DNA of 64,000 nt from Mesodorylaimus sp. YZB2_4 (Eukaryota > Nematoda > Enoplea > Dorylaimida > Dorylaimidae), in the NCBI GenBank assembly GCA_030248295.1, contig JASANH010000965.1:186001-250000 (forward strand), written 5' to 3'. The notes beneath the pieces were generated by a model, which saw only the letters and a list, made by a program, of their open reading frames with translations, had not been told where the DNA came from and ran no database searches. The position numbers were made by a program, and so were the translations under genes. Position 1 is the stretch's first letter. The number at the start of each line of letters is the position of its first letter. This document shows positions 1-11,393 of this stretch, piece by piece.

Positions 1-2
1 CT

Positions 3-3000
3 AACCTGCTGCAGTCCGAAATTAAACGTTTGCAAGACGTGTTAGACAATAAGACAGCAGAAGTGAGCAATGTGGAGGGTGCGAAGGAAGCGAAAGAAAC
101 GGTAAGGCACCTTTTGCATGTTAAGAAAGCGTAGTTTACCCTGACTTTTAGGCTCTGAAAGCCCAAGATCAGCAGCTAAAGCAACGGAAATATGAGCTAC
201 AAATGAAATATTTGCAAGTGGAGGAAGAACGAAAAAAGATTAACATGCGAGTCAATGATATTCAAAGCAAAATTAATCAATTGACTGCCAGGTAAGCGGG
301 CTAGTGCTACCATGTCTGGCAGGGCAGCCAGGCGTAGAAGAGAATGCGACGGACTGAAGTCGGTGGGACTAATTGGAGTTGAGCAAGTCTTACGACAATA
401 GCTACGGCTGAAACATCAACCCGACGGGTTGACGTCTTGCAGCAAGGGAAGATCAACAATTCTCTCCCACTAGCCATGGCCCGCCAGGCAGTGAGGTTAC
501 ATTAGTTCCCTATTTGGAAATCTTTTCGTGAGGTGTGCCCCTTCACCCGATTGGGCGCCTGCCTTGTGATGATAAGACATGACTATGACTGTTGGTATGA
601 CTACAGAGCACGGTCCCACACCTTGCACAATGGTCGACCCTGCGATGTTCAGTAAAACAGGATTGTGCAAAGTATCGTCATGGCGGCCCCACAAGGGTGG
701 TTGCCGACAAAAGTAGCCTAGTTAGTATGCCTGGCATGCCTTTAACTGTACCGTAGATACGATGCATTGATCCGTGGACTCCCCGAATTGGATGAATCTG
801 GTAGTTCCGTAGAGTTAGCGAATGCTAATAAGGTAAGATGTTCCTTTTGCATTTTTGAATTGCCTTCAATCAATAAAAGAATATCCATTGAACTCTCCTC
901 ATAGCAAGCAAAAGAACGAGCAGAATTGCATAAAGTTCATGAAGACTTGACAACAAAGCTGGTCAAAGCGGAAAAGGAGTTGGCTGCTTTGCAAAACACG
1001 ATGAGACTGATTGGAGAACGCAATCAAACCTTCAGACAAGCCGTAGTACAAGCGGATAGGAACTGTAAGTAACTCGCCTTTGGTGACTGCCAGCGAAGGT
1101 GCTTCTGATGCAGATGGCGCAGGTGGTATCCCCAGGAGCTTTTCATATACTGTACATACGTAGGGAGCTCAAAGCCTGCAGGCTGAGAACTTTTCCACGA
1201 GACAGAGGAACGTTATTGCGAACAAGGAATATGAGGGTGGTCCTTGACTATTCTGCCCAGTCAGAGATAAGGTTTCAGGCGTGACAGATGCATAAAAGAA
1301 GTACTCAATTTGTTGTTTTTCCGTATATCTTAGTAGCCTGTATATCTTAGTACATATTCAAAAAATCTGTGCATTTCGTCAGTAAGAGTTTCTGACTAGT
1401 ATGAAATGATCGATCGGTGAGGTGTTTTGAGCCAAACTAGTTTGTGGCAAAAAAAACGAAAAACGGTTTTATTATTTCTAAAAAAGTCTGTTATGACAGA
1501 CTCGAAACTTTTAGACCAGCCAATGCACACAGTGGAACCAGGGCGTAGGATGGCTGGTCTACTCGGCCACTGCTAAGCGCAACCACGGTCTAGGAAAAAG
1601 TCTGAGCAGAAGCTGCTTTATCTGCATGAATATCAACAGGACGACTGATCCTGGCAACGAGCAGAGGGTCCTGTAATCCTGTGCTTGTGGTCTGCTAGTG
1701 GGCTAGGAGTGTCTAACTCTCGTGCTATGCGCGCACATGCTCATAGTAGGTAGTGTTAAAGCCGCGGCTACGTAAATCATTTTGTGTTATGTATCCCTTT
1801 ATCCTCGAGCGGTTCATTACTGATATGATAAACCATGAGCATGAACATAAAGTTGGAAGGAGGGGGAAAGATTGCTGTGAGTGTCTCTCGAGGTTTGGGC
1901 TTTGAAGGATAAGCCCTATCAGTTTACTCGCAGCGCTCCAGCTTTAGCATAGTCAGGTTGCTCGTATGGAACAGCGCAGTTGACTTTGGGGGAGCCTATC
2001 TGAACATCAGCAGTGCACCAGAATACAGGCTTTGTGGCTTTGATGCTGACCTCTAAATGCATGCATACAGTATATGTGCGAGTGATTCTATGTACACTGT
2101 GTGCAGTGCGCAGCGCAGCATGTCGGGCCACCTCTCCTTTCTTGTGGCCGAGTAGACCGGCCATCCAAAGCCCTGGTTCCACTGTGTGCATTGGCTGGTC
2201 TAAAAGTTTCGAGTCTGCCATAACAGACTTTTTTTGAAATAATATTTTCAAATTAGCTTTACATTGGCACTTCTTTACACTTTCCTGAACATGCGTGAAA
2301 ATAGCAAAATTTCAGGAGCTATAACTCTCCTCAGAGTTCAATGCCAAAGCTGAAAATTTTACCACGTGTACAGGACATGATGTGCTACCTCTGGTTAAAG
2401 TTTTATTGAAATATCTGGAGCGACACAGGAACGCCATACTACCAAACTTGCCCAATTTTTGAATTTTTAAAAATTCCCGCCAAAATTTGAGTTTTCGTGA
2501 TTCGTAATTTAAAAAAAGGAATTTGTTGCGCATTCTCTTCTCGAGGTTTAAAAAAAGTCGCCTTATCTTGAGTATTTATGGAGAAACCAATGCGTTTGTT
2601 TTGGCGCCTGAATTTTCAACTACAAATTTAGCCAATTCTTTGAAATTCCGCCCAGCCCAACTTATGCGACATATGTAGAGCTGCCATACTGCAGCCTTGG
2701 ACTACTGTTGGGTAGGGCATCGAATGCCCCCAAGTTTCATCCATATCCGTGAGAAGTCATATGCCGCGATCATGAAATTTTTTTACGGCAGGGGTTCTTA
2801 AATCAAAAAAGCACTACTTGTGGTGGATGCGTGTTGTTGACCAGCGCATGGAATATGCATGCTATTCCATGGAGCCTGGTAGCAAGGGCTAGTCGGGATC
2901 TTGAGTAATCCGTGCTATCAAGCCTCCGATACGCTTTAATCAGTTTCCCCATCAATGTTTCACTAACCGTACAGCCCCATTGTATAGGAGGTGTTCGTAC

Positions 3001-4120
3001 ACATTGGCGTCCTTCATTCAGTCATTTTGATTGGGGTCCATACCGTGACCGATAGCCACAGATGTTTTCCCTGATATATGAATTTCTCAACTGCTATTTC
3101 AGCTGCGGAATACCAAGAAAAGTTCCAATTAGAACGACAATACCAGTCGCTAAGTGAACGATATCGTGATATCCGCCATCGAATAAAAACTTTTCAAGAT
3201 CAACTTAAAGTACAACACTTCCACCTGCCACCCACTTCGGTCATCCAATTACCTTCCTTTTGATTTTTAGAACTATAAGAACAAGTCGATCGATATGGAG
3301 CATAGACTAATCCAACTGGATATCGATACGAAGCGAGGGGAAGAAGAAATCGATCGCTTGAAATCGGAAATCAGTGACCAGCAGAATAAGTTGGATCGAT
3401 GGAAATCTCAAAATGAAAAATTGCAAAATGAGTTTGAAAGAATTAGTTCAGCGAAAAAGAGAAGCTTTTTTCAAGTAAGCTTGTCTTGGGACGTCTTTCA
3501 GATACTGATGCCGCGATTAGTAGGGGATCGCTGTCAGACGGAGAGGCACTGAAACACTGCTGCAAGAATGGATATACTATAACAAGTTAACTAGTCAGAC
3601 ATATCCACCGTTTCAGAACGATATCGACCTACGCTCAATGATAGCAATAAACAGCACCGCCAGCAAGGCACTGAGTGAGCTAACGCGAGAATATCCAGAC
3701 CTCGATGGCCTGGTCTCAAGTTTTTGCTTAAAGGTATTTTGAGATCTCATCATGACCAGCAGACAGTGAGTTTTTATCCGAACTTCGATCGTGTTTAGAC
3801 TGGTCTGGAATTGGAGTCGCCAAGTGATTCTGGAATTGGTAGTGCACTAACTCGTCGATCCACTGTTCCTGCACGCCTCAGAAATGGGAACGTGCCAATG
3901 ACCTTACCGAGAAAGAATATCGACAATGACACATTGCCTCCCATTGGTAAGTACCCGGCCCCTTGAGAGGCTGAATGGATGGAAAGAAGCGGTTTTACAG
4001 ATCTAAGCATGGCCTTTTTTAGCTCCCAAAAGTGTGAAAACTGGGGGAGTGCCATCGAAGCTTCGATCGCACAGCCTAAATCGATCTCAACCAAACCGGC
4101 CAGCGGCGACAATTGTGTGA
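3..4120 (+). CDS. CCDC39: CCDC39 homologue, C-terminal part (5' end outside window)
   Basis: CCDC39 forms, with CCDC40, the 96-nm molecular ruler on axonemal doublet microtubules that sets the spacing of dynein arms and radial spokes in motile cilia. Exons: 3-101, 152-291, 757-832, 905-1064, 3103-3209, 3271-3474, 3617-3733, 3799-3946, 4023-4120; phases close and give the last 382 residues. The product is coiled coil almost throughout. The family block beginning RYDALIRGLPEL and running through KAEKELAALQNTMR to FRQAV aligns with the vertebrate protein as I recall it, and the tail TGLELESPSDSGIGS followed by a Ser/Arg-rich end matches the usual C-terminus. The 2,038-bp intron 1065-3102 carries a transposon; the other introns are 50-465 bp, and the 465-bp one (292-756) carries a MITE copy. 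The assignment is strong; only the N-terminal part is missing, cut by the window edge. Confidence 0.93.
309..500 (+). mobile_element. GTAACC-type MITE copy, degenerate
   Basis: This is a diverged copy of the roughly 195-bp element seen intact at 5066-5260 and 12710-12904. It shares the block GGCTGAAACATCAACCCGA, the CTCTCCCACT segment and the GTTAC end. It lies in a CCDC39 intron. Confidence 0.7.
1467..2246. mobile_element. Non-autonomous DNA transposon with about 100-bp terminal inverted repeats
   Basis: The left arm (about 1467-1571) and the right arm (about 2143-2246) are near-perfect reverse complements over some 100 bp. Both contain GTCTGTTATG (A or G) CAGACTCGAAACTTTTAGACCAGCC, given here in pieces, and CACACAGTGGAACCAGGG. 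The interior of about 570 bp has no transposase-like ORF, so the element must have been moved in trans. It sits in the long CCDC39 intron in neutral position relative to the splice sites. The interior stretch around 1790-1860 resembles 19436-19500, so the interior may itself contain older repeat sequence. Confidence 0.85.
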
Positions 4121-5065
4121 ATGCTTTTGTGAGCATGGATATATTTTTGTGATATTCACGCAGCAATCTTGCGACTGACAGCTTATGCATGTGCATTTGC
4201 AATGCATTCTTTGACTTACCATTTGGACCAATAGAGAGCTGATAAGCATTTATAGAATATTTGCGATTTAAATAAAGGCATTGTATGTTGAGCTAGCAAA
4301 TCGGCGTCAACTTTCGACTCACTTTCACATAAAACATGCTCTCATCTCTCGGTAGGCCTTACGTGTTGCAGAGAGAGGTTCGACTGGCAATCGATTCTCT
4401 GCGCGTTACCCGTCAGGATGATGTTTCAGTCATGGATTAAGTTGGAAAACGTTTTACAGTGTTTCATGATGATGGTTTTTCATTCTCATCAGAGCTGCGC
4501 AAAGTCATTTCAGCAAGTGATCATCTGCGACTCCTTTTCACTCACGCTAGTCAGCTGTATGAGCAGCAGAGCCATATTTTTTAAGGAATCGTCGTATTTC
4601 GATTAGACGAACGTGTGTATTCTAGCAACGGGGTGGGGGGGGGGGGGGGTGGCAGGTGGAGTCAAACTGGATTGGCGACGGCGCCATTGCCCAAGACTAA
4701 TGTAGCTAGATGCCGCTGATTTTAAGCCTGGATTTAGATGTAAAAATTCTTATGACTATACGATCTCCAAAACGATTAGAAAAATCTCCAAAAAAATTAT
4801 AAGTTGACTTCCATCGACGGAGAAAAAATTTGCTGAAATAGCTATCGCAGCTGACATTTGTCTGGTGCTTCGGTACTCGCACGCACTTGCCGGCCTGCAC
4901 AGGCTGTCACGATTTAGCACGAGTACATTGGTTGGGTGGATCACAAAGTTTGTGCTGAGAGTGTACCCGTAAAGCGGCGATGGATGTTTCATTTTCGCCT
5001 TAGTCAGAGAAGTTGAAACTAAATCTAATTTGACGTTGGCTTTGCTAAACTTCGTTTTTCCGAGT
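4121..5065. other. Intergenic, no gene recognised
   Basis: After the CCDC39 3' UTR only short ORFs remain, and none has splice-compatible neighbours or family motifs. A G-rich run lies near 4630-4650. Confidence 0.6.
4271..4276 (+). terminator. Poly(A) signal of CCDC39
   Basis: A canonical AATAAA lies 150 bp after the CCDC39 stop codon, the only one close behind it. Confidence 0.6.
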
Positions 5066-5260
5066 GTAACCAAGCCTGGCAGGCGTAGGAGGGAGGCGGC
5101 CGACCGAAGTCGGCGGGACAAAAACTTCGACTGGAGCAGGATAGTGTTGCGACTATACCTACGGCTGAAACATCAACCCGAGGGGTTGACGTTTCCCAGC
5201 CAGGGGAGAGTATCGATTACTCTCTCCCACTCGCCGTGGCCTACCAGGCACGAGGGTTAC
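5066..5260 (+). mobile_element. GTAACC-type MITE, complete copy
   Basis: This element of about 195 bp has imperfect terminal inverted repeats of about 20 bp: GTAACCAAGCCTGGCAGGCG at the left, and the complement of a GTAACCCTCGTGCCTGGTAG-like end at the right. It has an internal palindrome, CATCAACCCGAGGGGTTGACG in two pieces. It is the reverse-oriented twin of 12710-12904 and encodes nothing. Confidence 0.85.
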
Positions 5261-6671
5261 ACAAGTCATCAGCAACAGGAGACCGAAATAAGAAAGGGAA
5301 TCCCTTATTCCTCATCTGATATTATTCTATGTAAATCTACGTCCTCAGTTTGAATTTTTAGCGCATCTGGGCAGCGTGCATTTTTGGTATTCATTTCCGT
5401 GAGCGCGCAGCTTATCGAAATAGATTTTGTCCTAGCATATCCTCTGATCGTGCACCTTGCTGCCACTGCTACTGAATTTTGGCGGAAATGCCTCATTAGG
5501 GTGAAATAAAATCACTTAGAAAATATGTCCTCTGGCGAGAGACAGTTTTGTTGACCGATGCATCTTGACTTGTCCTTGTCCTTCAAACCAATAAGTATGT
5601 AGGATTCATTCTGCACACCAATGTTTCACGAAATTGCTAGCATCCGATCACGGTGTATTTGTATCTGTTACTCCAAGCACCAATTTCGAGAGGGCGATAT
5701 ACCATCTGGCCAACAATGCGACACGGCTCCTTGGCTGGTGGGGGCTCCTGTTCTCTCGGCAGACTCATCGAAGACGCTCTTCTGTATTTGACCCAAGCGG
5801 GGAGCATTAGAGGCGATGCCAAAACGGGTCTGAAAACAAAAGTTGTAGCAGATAGCCTATTATGTGATCACACAAAATCACTTGACTAATCGTCCATTCT
5901 CAATCAGCCGTTGTCCATGTCGATGCAGAAACTGTAGCCGCTGATCACTTCCAGAAATAGTTGGCGAAAATGCAACGCAAATTATTGAAACAAGGACGAA
6001 TGAACGTAGATACGAAGACATGGTGATGCGACGCGTCCGGCGGAGGCAGAATCCTCCTACTTATAGCTCGAGCTTTTCCTAAGACATTGAGTGAGTCAGT
6101 AAATGCGTCAGCGAGTCCGTTTAACGTATGTTTTATTAACCAGTCTAGAGTCGGCTTTTCTACACATGACTGGGAATGAAGGCAGATGCGACACGCCATT
6201 CTCTGCCCACACTATAGAATGGAGCCCCTGGGCCGCAATCGTGTCACATTCAGGTCTGCACCAAATCGTCTGGAAAGACCTGCGCTTGGAAGGCGCGAAT
6301 GACGTTGGAGTTATTGCCTCTGAGAAACATGTAAACAGGGCAACGAGTGCGTATAGTTAAGTGTGGCGCCTCAGATGAGCCACGGGTGCAACGAACTGGA
6401 TTGAAAGTGCTAATCATCACGTCGAGAAAGTATGTCTGAGGTGACCGTCGGTCGACACTCCTGGAAGCTGTGCAGTATATGCGCGTGGGGAGTAAACTGG
6501 ACTGGTGGAGAGTGGGATGGAACTTGTACGTCAATAGTTGGCGAATAAGCTAAACTTGTCACAGGCATTATCGCGTAAAATCTACTCCTACACCAGCACA
6601 ATATCAAACCTATCGTAATCTCCGTAGTGTGTGCGTGTGGCATAACACACTTTTTTCTTCAGCAGCATTCG
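5261..6671. other. Intergenic, no gene recognised
   Basis: Several 60-95-codon ORFs overlap on both strands, but none has recognisable motifs or joins the PEP-synthase-like gene, which ends in-frame at 6672. The missing phosphohistidine domain of that family was looked for here and not seen. Confidence 0.5.
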
Positions 6672-9600
6672 TTAGTCGATCACCGATCGGCACTGAAAAA
6701 AAAACGTTTCGGAAGGGATGAATATGAGCAACATCTTTGTACCTCATCGACATAGATAATGGCACCCGATTCCAGAAATTCGACAAAACGTGCTGATCGG
6801 AATGATTTTTCGATCTACAATAAAATTTTAGCACCAGCTCTCTGTCAGTATGAAACCGGTCGTATGCTTACTTCCAGAGCTAAGCGAGCGAGCTTCATGA
6901 TTCGACTTTCATGCACTCCCGTTATCGATTGATTCATGGACAAGTTATCGGTATAGGTACGCTGGACAACAGCCTTTTTCACCTGAAACAAGCGATCTGA
7001 AATATCTGGGTCGATATCACTGAAGGGAGTGGCAGGTGAAGCCATACCAATAACCCAGGGCAGTAACCAAGTCTTCCGACCATGTTCGTGGCTGAAACAT
7101 CACCCTGACGGGTGAGGCTCCCAGCTGCAGGCTCCGTGCAGGCCCCTACATACTGTACGTTATATTGAGTGATACGAGAGACAATTTTTTTAGTTTTTGT
7201 GGGTTGGGCCCCGTGCCGCGTTGGTTCCCCCCACGTGACTTAGAACCCTTTTTGCCTCTTGCAGGCCAGCAGTCACGTTATGATAAGCGAGGCCGTGAGG
7301 TGACCAGGTCGCACAGCACCTTCCCTCTGTATGTCTCCACTAGGAGCACCTCCACACGCGGGCATCTTGTGCCAGCACCAGCATCCCAGGATGATCTTGG
7401 GCGAGAAGGCAGGGTCCTTCCCGACTGGTGTTAGAGGACCAGTTTTCCTGACTCTCTACTCGCTTGGCGTTCACCACAAGACGGTACCCGGTGAATCGCC
7501 CAGAGCCAGGTGTGCAATGCCAGCGACGGACTTACTAAATCGCCGTCGATGAGTGGTTCCCACTCTGAGAAAAGGTCTTACTCAACTGCCGTCCTCAGCT
7601 GGAACAGAACTGCGGCCTCCCAGTCAGGGTTTCTGGCTCAAGCAATGCGGGACCAACGCTTTAACCAATTGAGCTACCGCGGCTCTACGTGAGACAGTTT
7701 AACCAACCTGATTCGTGCTACCATCATGAACAGCCACGAGCATGGTCGATGGACTCTTTGACTGTGGATGGCATGTCCAGACTTGACTCAAAACAGCGTC
7801 GCGGATGGTCTCTTGAACAACGATAGAATAGCCGAGAGAACTGAAAGAGAGCAGTAACAACTCAGGCAAATTCTGGTACCTACCCATTTTGCTCAAGTGG
7901 CAATCAGTATCTGAAGACCCTAGGAAGCCCCCAGGAGCTAGACGGAGCTTACTCAGCCGATTTTGAATCTATGAAACCTTTAAATTTGTCCGTTTCAGTT
8001 ACTTGTTCGATCTTGCTCACATTCTCAAACCGGAACACGTCTCCGTTATCTGAAAAATGATCTAGGGTCGTAAATTGTTTGCGCATAGAGTGCACATGAC
8101 TTGCCTCGACCACACAGGCGGACAGTGAATGTACGACTTTCAGTGAGTAGCTGATACTTTTGCCAACTATGGTCCTCAAAAGTTTCCTTTAGCTTTTTGA
8201 CAACGATGGCGGAAATGCTGGCGCCCTGTAAACAGAAAAGAAGCATGATAGTAAGCTTGGCTATATACTCGAGTACGTGCACTGCACGGCTATGTGGCGT
8301 ACCTAGGCTGTTTCATGGCTATGTATTGCACACGGCTTGGCTTGGCTATGTATCTGCTCCACATGTACTACAGATATGTACTGTGTGCATTGCCTGTGCA
8401 TGGTTATGTATTGTACCTTGGCAAAGCCAGAACGAAAGGCGGTTGGAGTTATTATCACGCCGTTTGGAATGGAAAACTATAACTGGTAAAGACGTATTAG
8501 GTCACGATGCGGGCTCTGTTGACATGCCTACCTGGCCTTGAAGCTGCCACAAGTGAGCCAACGTTTGAGCGTTAGGACCAACCATCTGCTTGCACAAACC
8601 GACCCTGTGTCCGAGGGGAACGACCCCCGCCTTCCGTTCTTGCATTGTCAAATCGGACATTTCTGAAAGAAGGTGTATCTTATTCAGCAGGGGTAAAATA
8701 ACGAAAAAATGTACCAATATCTTCTAAAAAGACACCAGCGTCTCTGATCGAGTTTAAATCAATGGTCTTCTTGAGCACATTTCTGTATTCGAACTCGCTG
8801 AATCCGTAACCGATTTCCCCGTTCAACTCGACTTGAATGAATTGAAGGTTTGAATGCGATGGCCACTCTAACCCGTTGTAGACGGTTATACGGTCTTGGA
8901 CGCGCACGTTAGCCACGTAGGACCTGGATCCTATGAGAGTGTGAGAGGGATAACACCAAGCATTGGTGGCAACGTGATTCTAAAATTGGCTTCTAGACTG
9001 TGACCTCCCACAATACCAGCTGCTCCATATGTTAACACCAACCCCACGTTGAAATCCTTGATGTCATGCATTTTTTCAGAAAGGTATATGCATCCCTTGT
9101 GAAAGGCCAGCGAAAGCACTCTGGACATTTTACTTGCTTGCTATTGGCACACCACCCAGGTCAGGAGCAGTCAGGAGCAAGAATATTTGAGCTCTGTCAG
9201 TAAAAACCCAGTACGAACTGCGCTTACCAGCCGCAAAATACATCGTGAAACTGTCAGGTGGCACTTTGTCATCTCCTAGCCGTGCCAACTCGATGCTGCA
9301 ACTGGTGATGGCAGAGAGACGACCAGATTTGTCGCCCACATAGCCGTAGACAAGACTAAAGAACATGCAGTACATAACTCCCAGTCTGAGCTATGATGGG
9401 ATGACAGCTTTTACGTACTGTTTGATGCCCTCTTCCATACACACTCCGCCGACGTGGAAGAAAGTGCCGTCCTAAAAAGGAAGGCGTGGCGCGCGATAGA
9501 ACATCTCCTACGCCTACCTTAGTGATCCCCATGTTCGCGATGTACCGCTCGTATTGACGCCAGTCTCTGGGGCCTGAAAGTGGTGACTGACTTATTTACT

Positions 9601-10770
9601 AGGACAACGGGCACAAGTCATGGAGCCTGCACCACGTAAGACACTCACCCGAATTGTGATCCCGCATCCCACGAACACGGAAGTGCACTTCATGTTTGTT
9701 GTCCAAAACAAGTGGGCCAGTAATTTCGCCCCATTGCTCGTACCTCGTTTCGTGCCCTCTAAAATTGGCGGACTGCTCCCATGGCATCAAGTACCACCAA
9801 TGTAAAAAGATGTCGACTGCCGCCAGCTACGTGCCACTCACTCGCACCTACCTGGCTGAATGTTCCCTTAACTGCTCGAAGAATTCTTTCGACCAACATT
9901 GATCCGCCATACCAGCCGCAATTAAGCCAGGATCTAACTCGTGGTGGAAGTAGAATGGATGAGAAATCGAATTCCATCTGAAAGCAAGCCTCTAACATGA
10001 CTGACCTTTTTGTTCAACCAGCCCGACATCGCTTACTCAAAGTCAAATTTCGCAGGCACGAGTCCGTCCGAGATATTGTGCTGTATAGTCTGCCTGAATC
10101 CCTTCCTCATCCATCCGTTATACGTGATCCTCCACTTTTTCATTGGTTCGACAATTACGAATCGAAGTCCAGCAGCCGCGTATGCGTCTTGTTCAGCGTT
10201 CAAAAAGATAGCGTTTGGATGTTCAGGGTGAGTGTACACGGTGGAGTGGCCCCGATCATCGACCACTTTCAAAAGTAGCCAAAATTCAGCGATGCCATTA
10301 TATCTGCGACCATAACGTAGCAAAACTTGATTGCCTTTGTCATCCGAGCCTTGAATGGCGATCGCATCGTTGGCCTACATGTAAGGTGCAGTGTCAGATG
10401 TTGACCAAGGCTGCATGCACTTGCCTAACTAGTCAAGCACGACTTACCTGCACCCCAAACACATCCAAGGCTTGCGGCCTCTCCATGCGTTGTATGCGAT
10501 TCGCTTCATCAGCCAGATGAACTTTGCGGCTTCGTCGTTGCTGGAGCGATACTAAAGACCAGGCCAATAGGAATTTGATCGGTCGAAACCAACCTGGAAT
10601 GATAAACCTTTAGGAAATGTTCAAGCAGAAATCATGTTTTTATTACTGTCGTATTTGTGATGGCTGTAAATCGGCCTGCGATCAGGGGTGACACGACGAA
10701 TGAACACTTCATTGAGGACCAGATACGTGAACAGGGTGTACACAAGAAGGGAAATCAGGCACAGGATCAT
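6672..10770 (-). CDS. Degenerate PEP-synthase-like (PPDK-N family) membrane-anchored protein
   Basis: Exons, in transcript order: 10647-10770, 10448-10593, 10037-10374, 9852-9977, 9649-9758, 9518-9573, 9419-9471, 9228-9355, 8715-8930, 8532-8662, 7953-8225 (one internal problem), 7708-7840, 6872-6982, 6743-6814, 6672-6692; about 668 aa. An N-terminal hydrophobic segment (MILCLISLLVYTLFTYLVL) is followed by the N-terminal region typical of animal 'putative PEP synthases': KKWRITYNGWMRKG, then TRYEQWGEITG and RVRGMRDHN, then GTFFHVGGVCMEEGIK, then GYGFSEFEYRN. The following PPDK-type ATP-binding domain keeps its outline but not its catalytic residues: the VRSSA..ED block reads VVHSLSACVVEAS, the FTCDP block reads WTCHPQS, GLGE reads DGST, and GxPxDIEW reads RSARFVEF. 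The protein stops just after, without the phosphohistidine domain. Inference: it is not an active PEP synthase. Exon 7953-8225 changes frame internally (see findings). Confidence 0.75.
7060..7150 (+). repeat. Partial MITE-related repeat
   Basis: This stretch carries GTGGCTGAAACATCACCCTG and then CCCAGCTGCAGGCTCCGTGC, a variant of the GTAACC element. The same variant recurs near 61150-61215. It lies in an intron of the PEP-synthase-like gene. Confidence 0.5.
7190..7686 (-). mobile_element. tRNA-derived SINE, about 500 bp
   Basis: Read on the minus strand, it begins at the right with a tRNA-like head after GAGCCGCGG. TAGCTCAATTGGTTAAAGCG is a good pol III box A, and AGTTCTGTTCCAG is a decayed box B. 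The body contains the family block CTCCACTAGGAGCACCTCC (plus-strand sense) and a GGGCCCCGTGCC-like tail. The body is shared with 14868-15284, 21408-21816, 45391-45805 and 63536-64000. It sits in an intron of the PEP-synthase-like gene, in the same orientation as that gene. Confidence 0.85.
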
Positions 10771-11393
10771 GACTTCAGGAGATATTTGCACCGATAGTCC
10801 AATGAGAGAGGCGCAAGTAAGAGCAAGAATCGAATGTCTGACTTGCCTTGTTAGCTCTTCTTATCATATGTCTAGGCTGGCTGCCTCGGGATTGCGAGTG
10901 CAAAGTGAAGAAAAGGTGGGGTGACTGAAAGAAGATAGCGTGTTTCACTCTGACGATATGCCATTGCAAGCTATGCCCATGATAAGAACGGTGAAGAGAG
11001 AAGCGCGAAGAAAGCGGTCCTTTTCTTTATGACACTCACAACAGCCCTCCTCGTGGCCCTCATGCTGTCAGCTCCGTCCCAGTTTTTTTAGTCCGAGCTA
11101 TGCGGTTCATGATCAAAGCTCACAACAGGCTTAATATCCGTTTTTCCTGCACCGGCTTGCGACTGATAAGGATCACTTGTCGATTATCTTGACTTTTGGC
11201 CCCAAAATAAGATGCCACAAGTGTATTCCTAATCCCCTTATCAGTCAATCTCAAATGCCGAGTGTGTCAATGGGTGTGATCACTCCCCCAGTGTCAATCC
11301 CATAAAGAATAGATAAGGATGACTCTTATAAACGCCACGCCATGTTGGCAGTTTTAGTAGACAGGACTGCGATGCAAGCCGGTGTTTGAGACC
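10771..11393. promoter_or_regulatory. Divergent promoter with a GATA-motif cluster and TATA box
   Basis: The 623 bp between two divergent start codons contain seven WGATAR motifs: 10861-10866, 10933-10938, 10980-10985, 11164-11169, 11184-11189, 11238-11243 and 11311-11316. Six of them are the strict WGATAA form. Chance would give about one WGATAR in this length on both strands. TATAAA at 11327-11332 lies 61 bp before the peptidase ATG. Endodermal GATA factors bind such sites in many animals, so shared (perhaps gut) expression of the two genes is a reasonable inference, not shown by the sequence alone. Confidence 0.55.

Noticed and set aside
1099..1284. Continuation of CCDC39 after 1064
   Set aside because: It lies past a good donor (GTAAGTAAC). 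The next exon is confirmed at 3103 by phase and by the AEYQEKFQLERQY coiled-coil match.
8931..9128. 65-codon minus ORF (MSRVLSLAFHKG...) as an exon of the PEP-synthase-like gene
   Set aside because: Including it needs a weak acceptor and then a 26-nt intron. Skipping it lets exon 9228-9355 join 8930 in phase and restores the family order FAAG-SRSYVANVRVQD directly.
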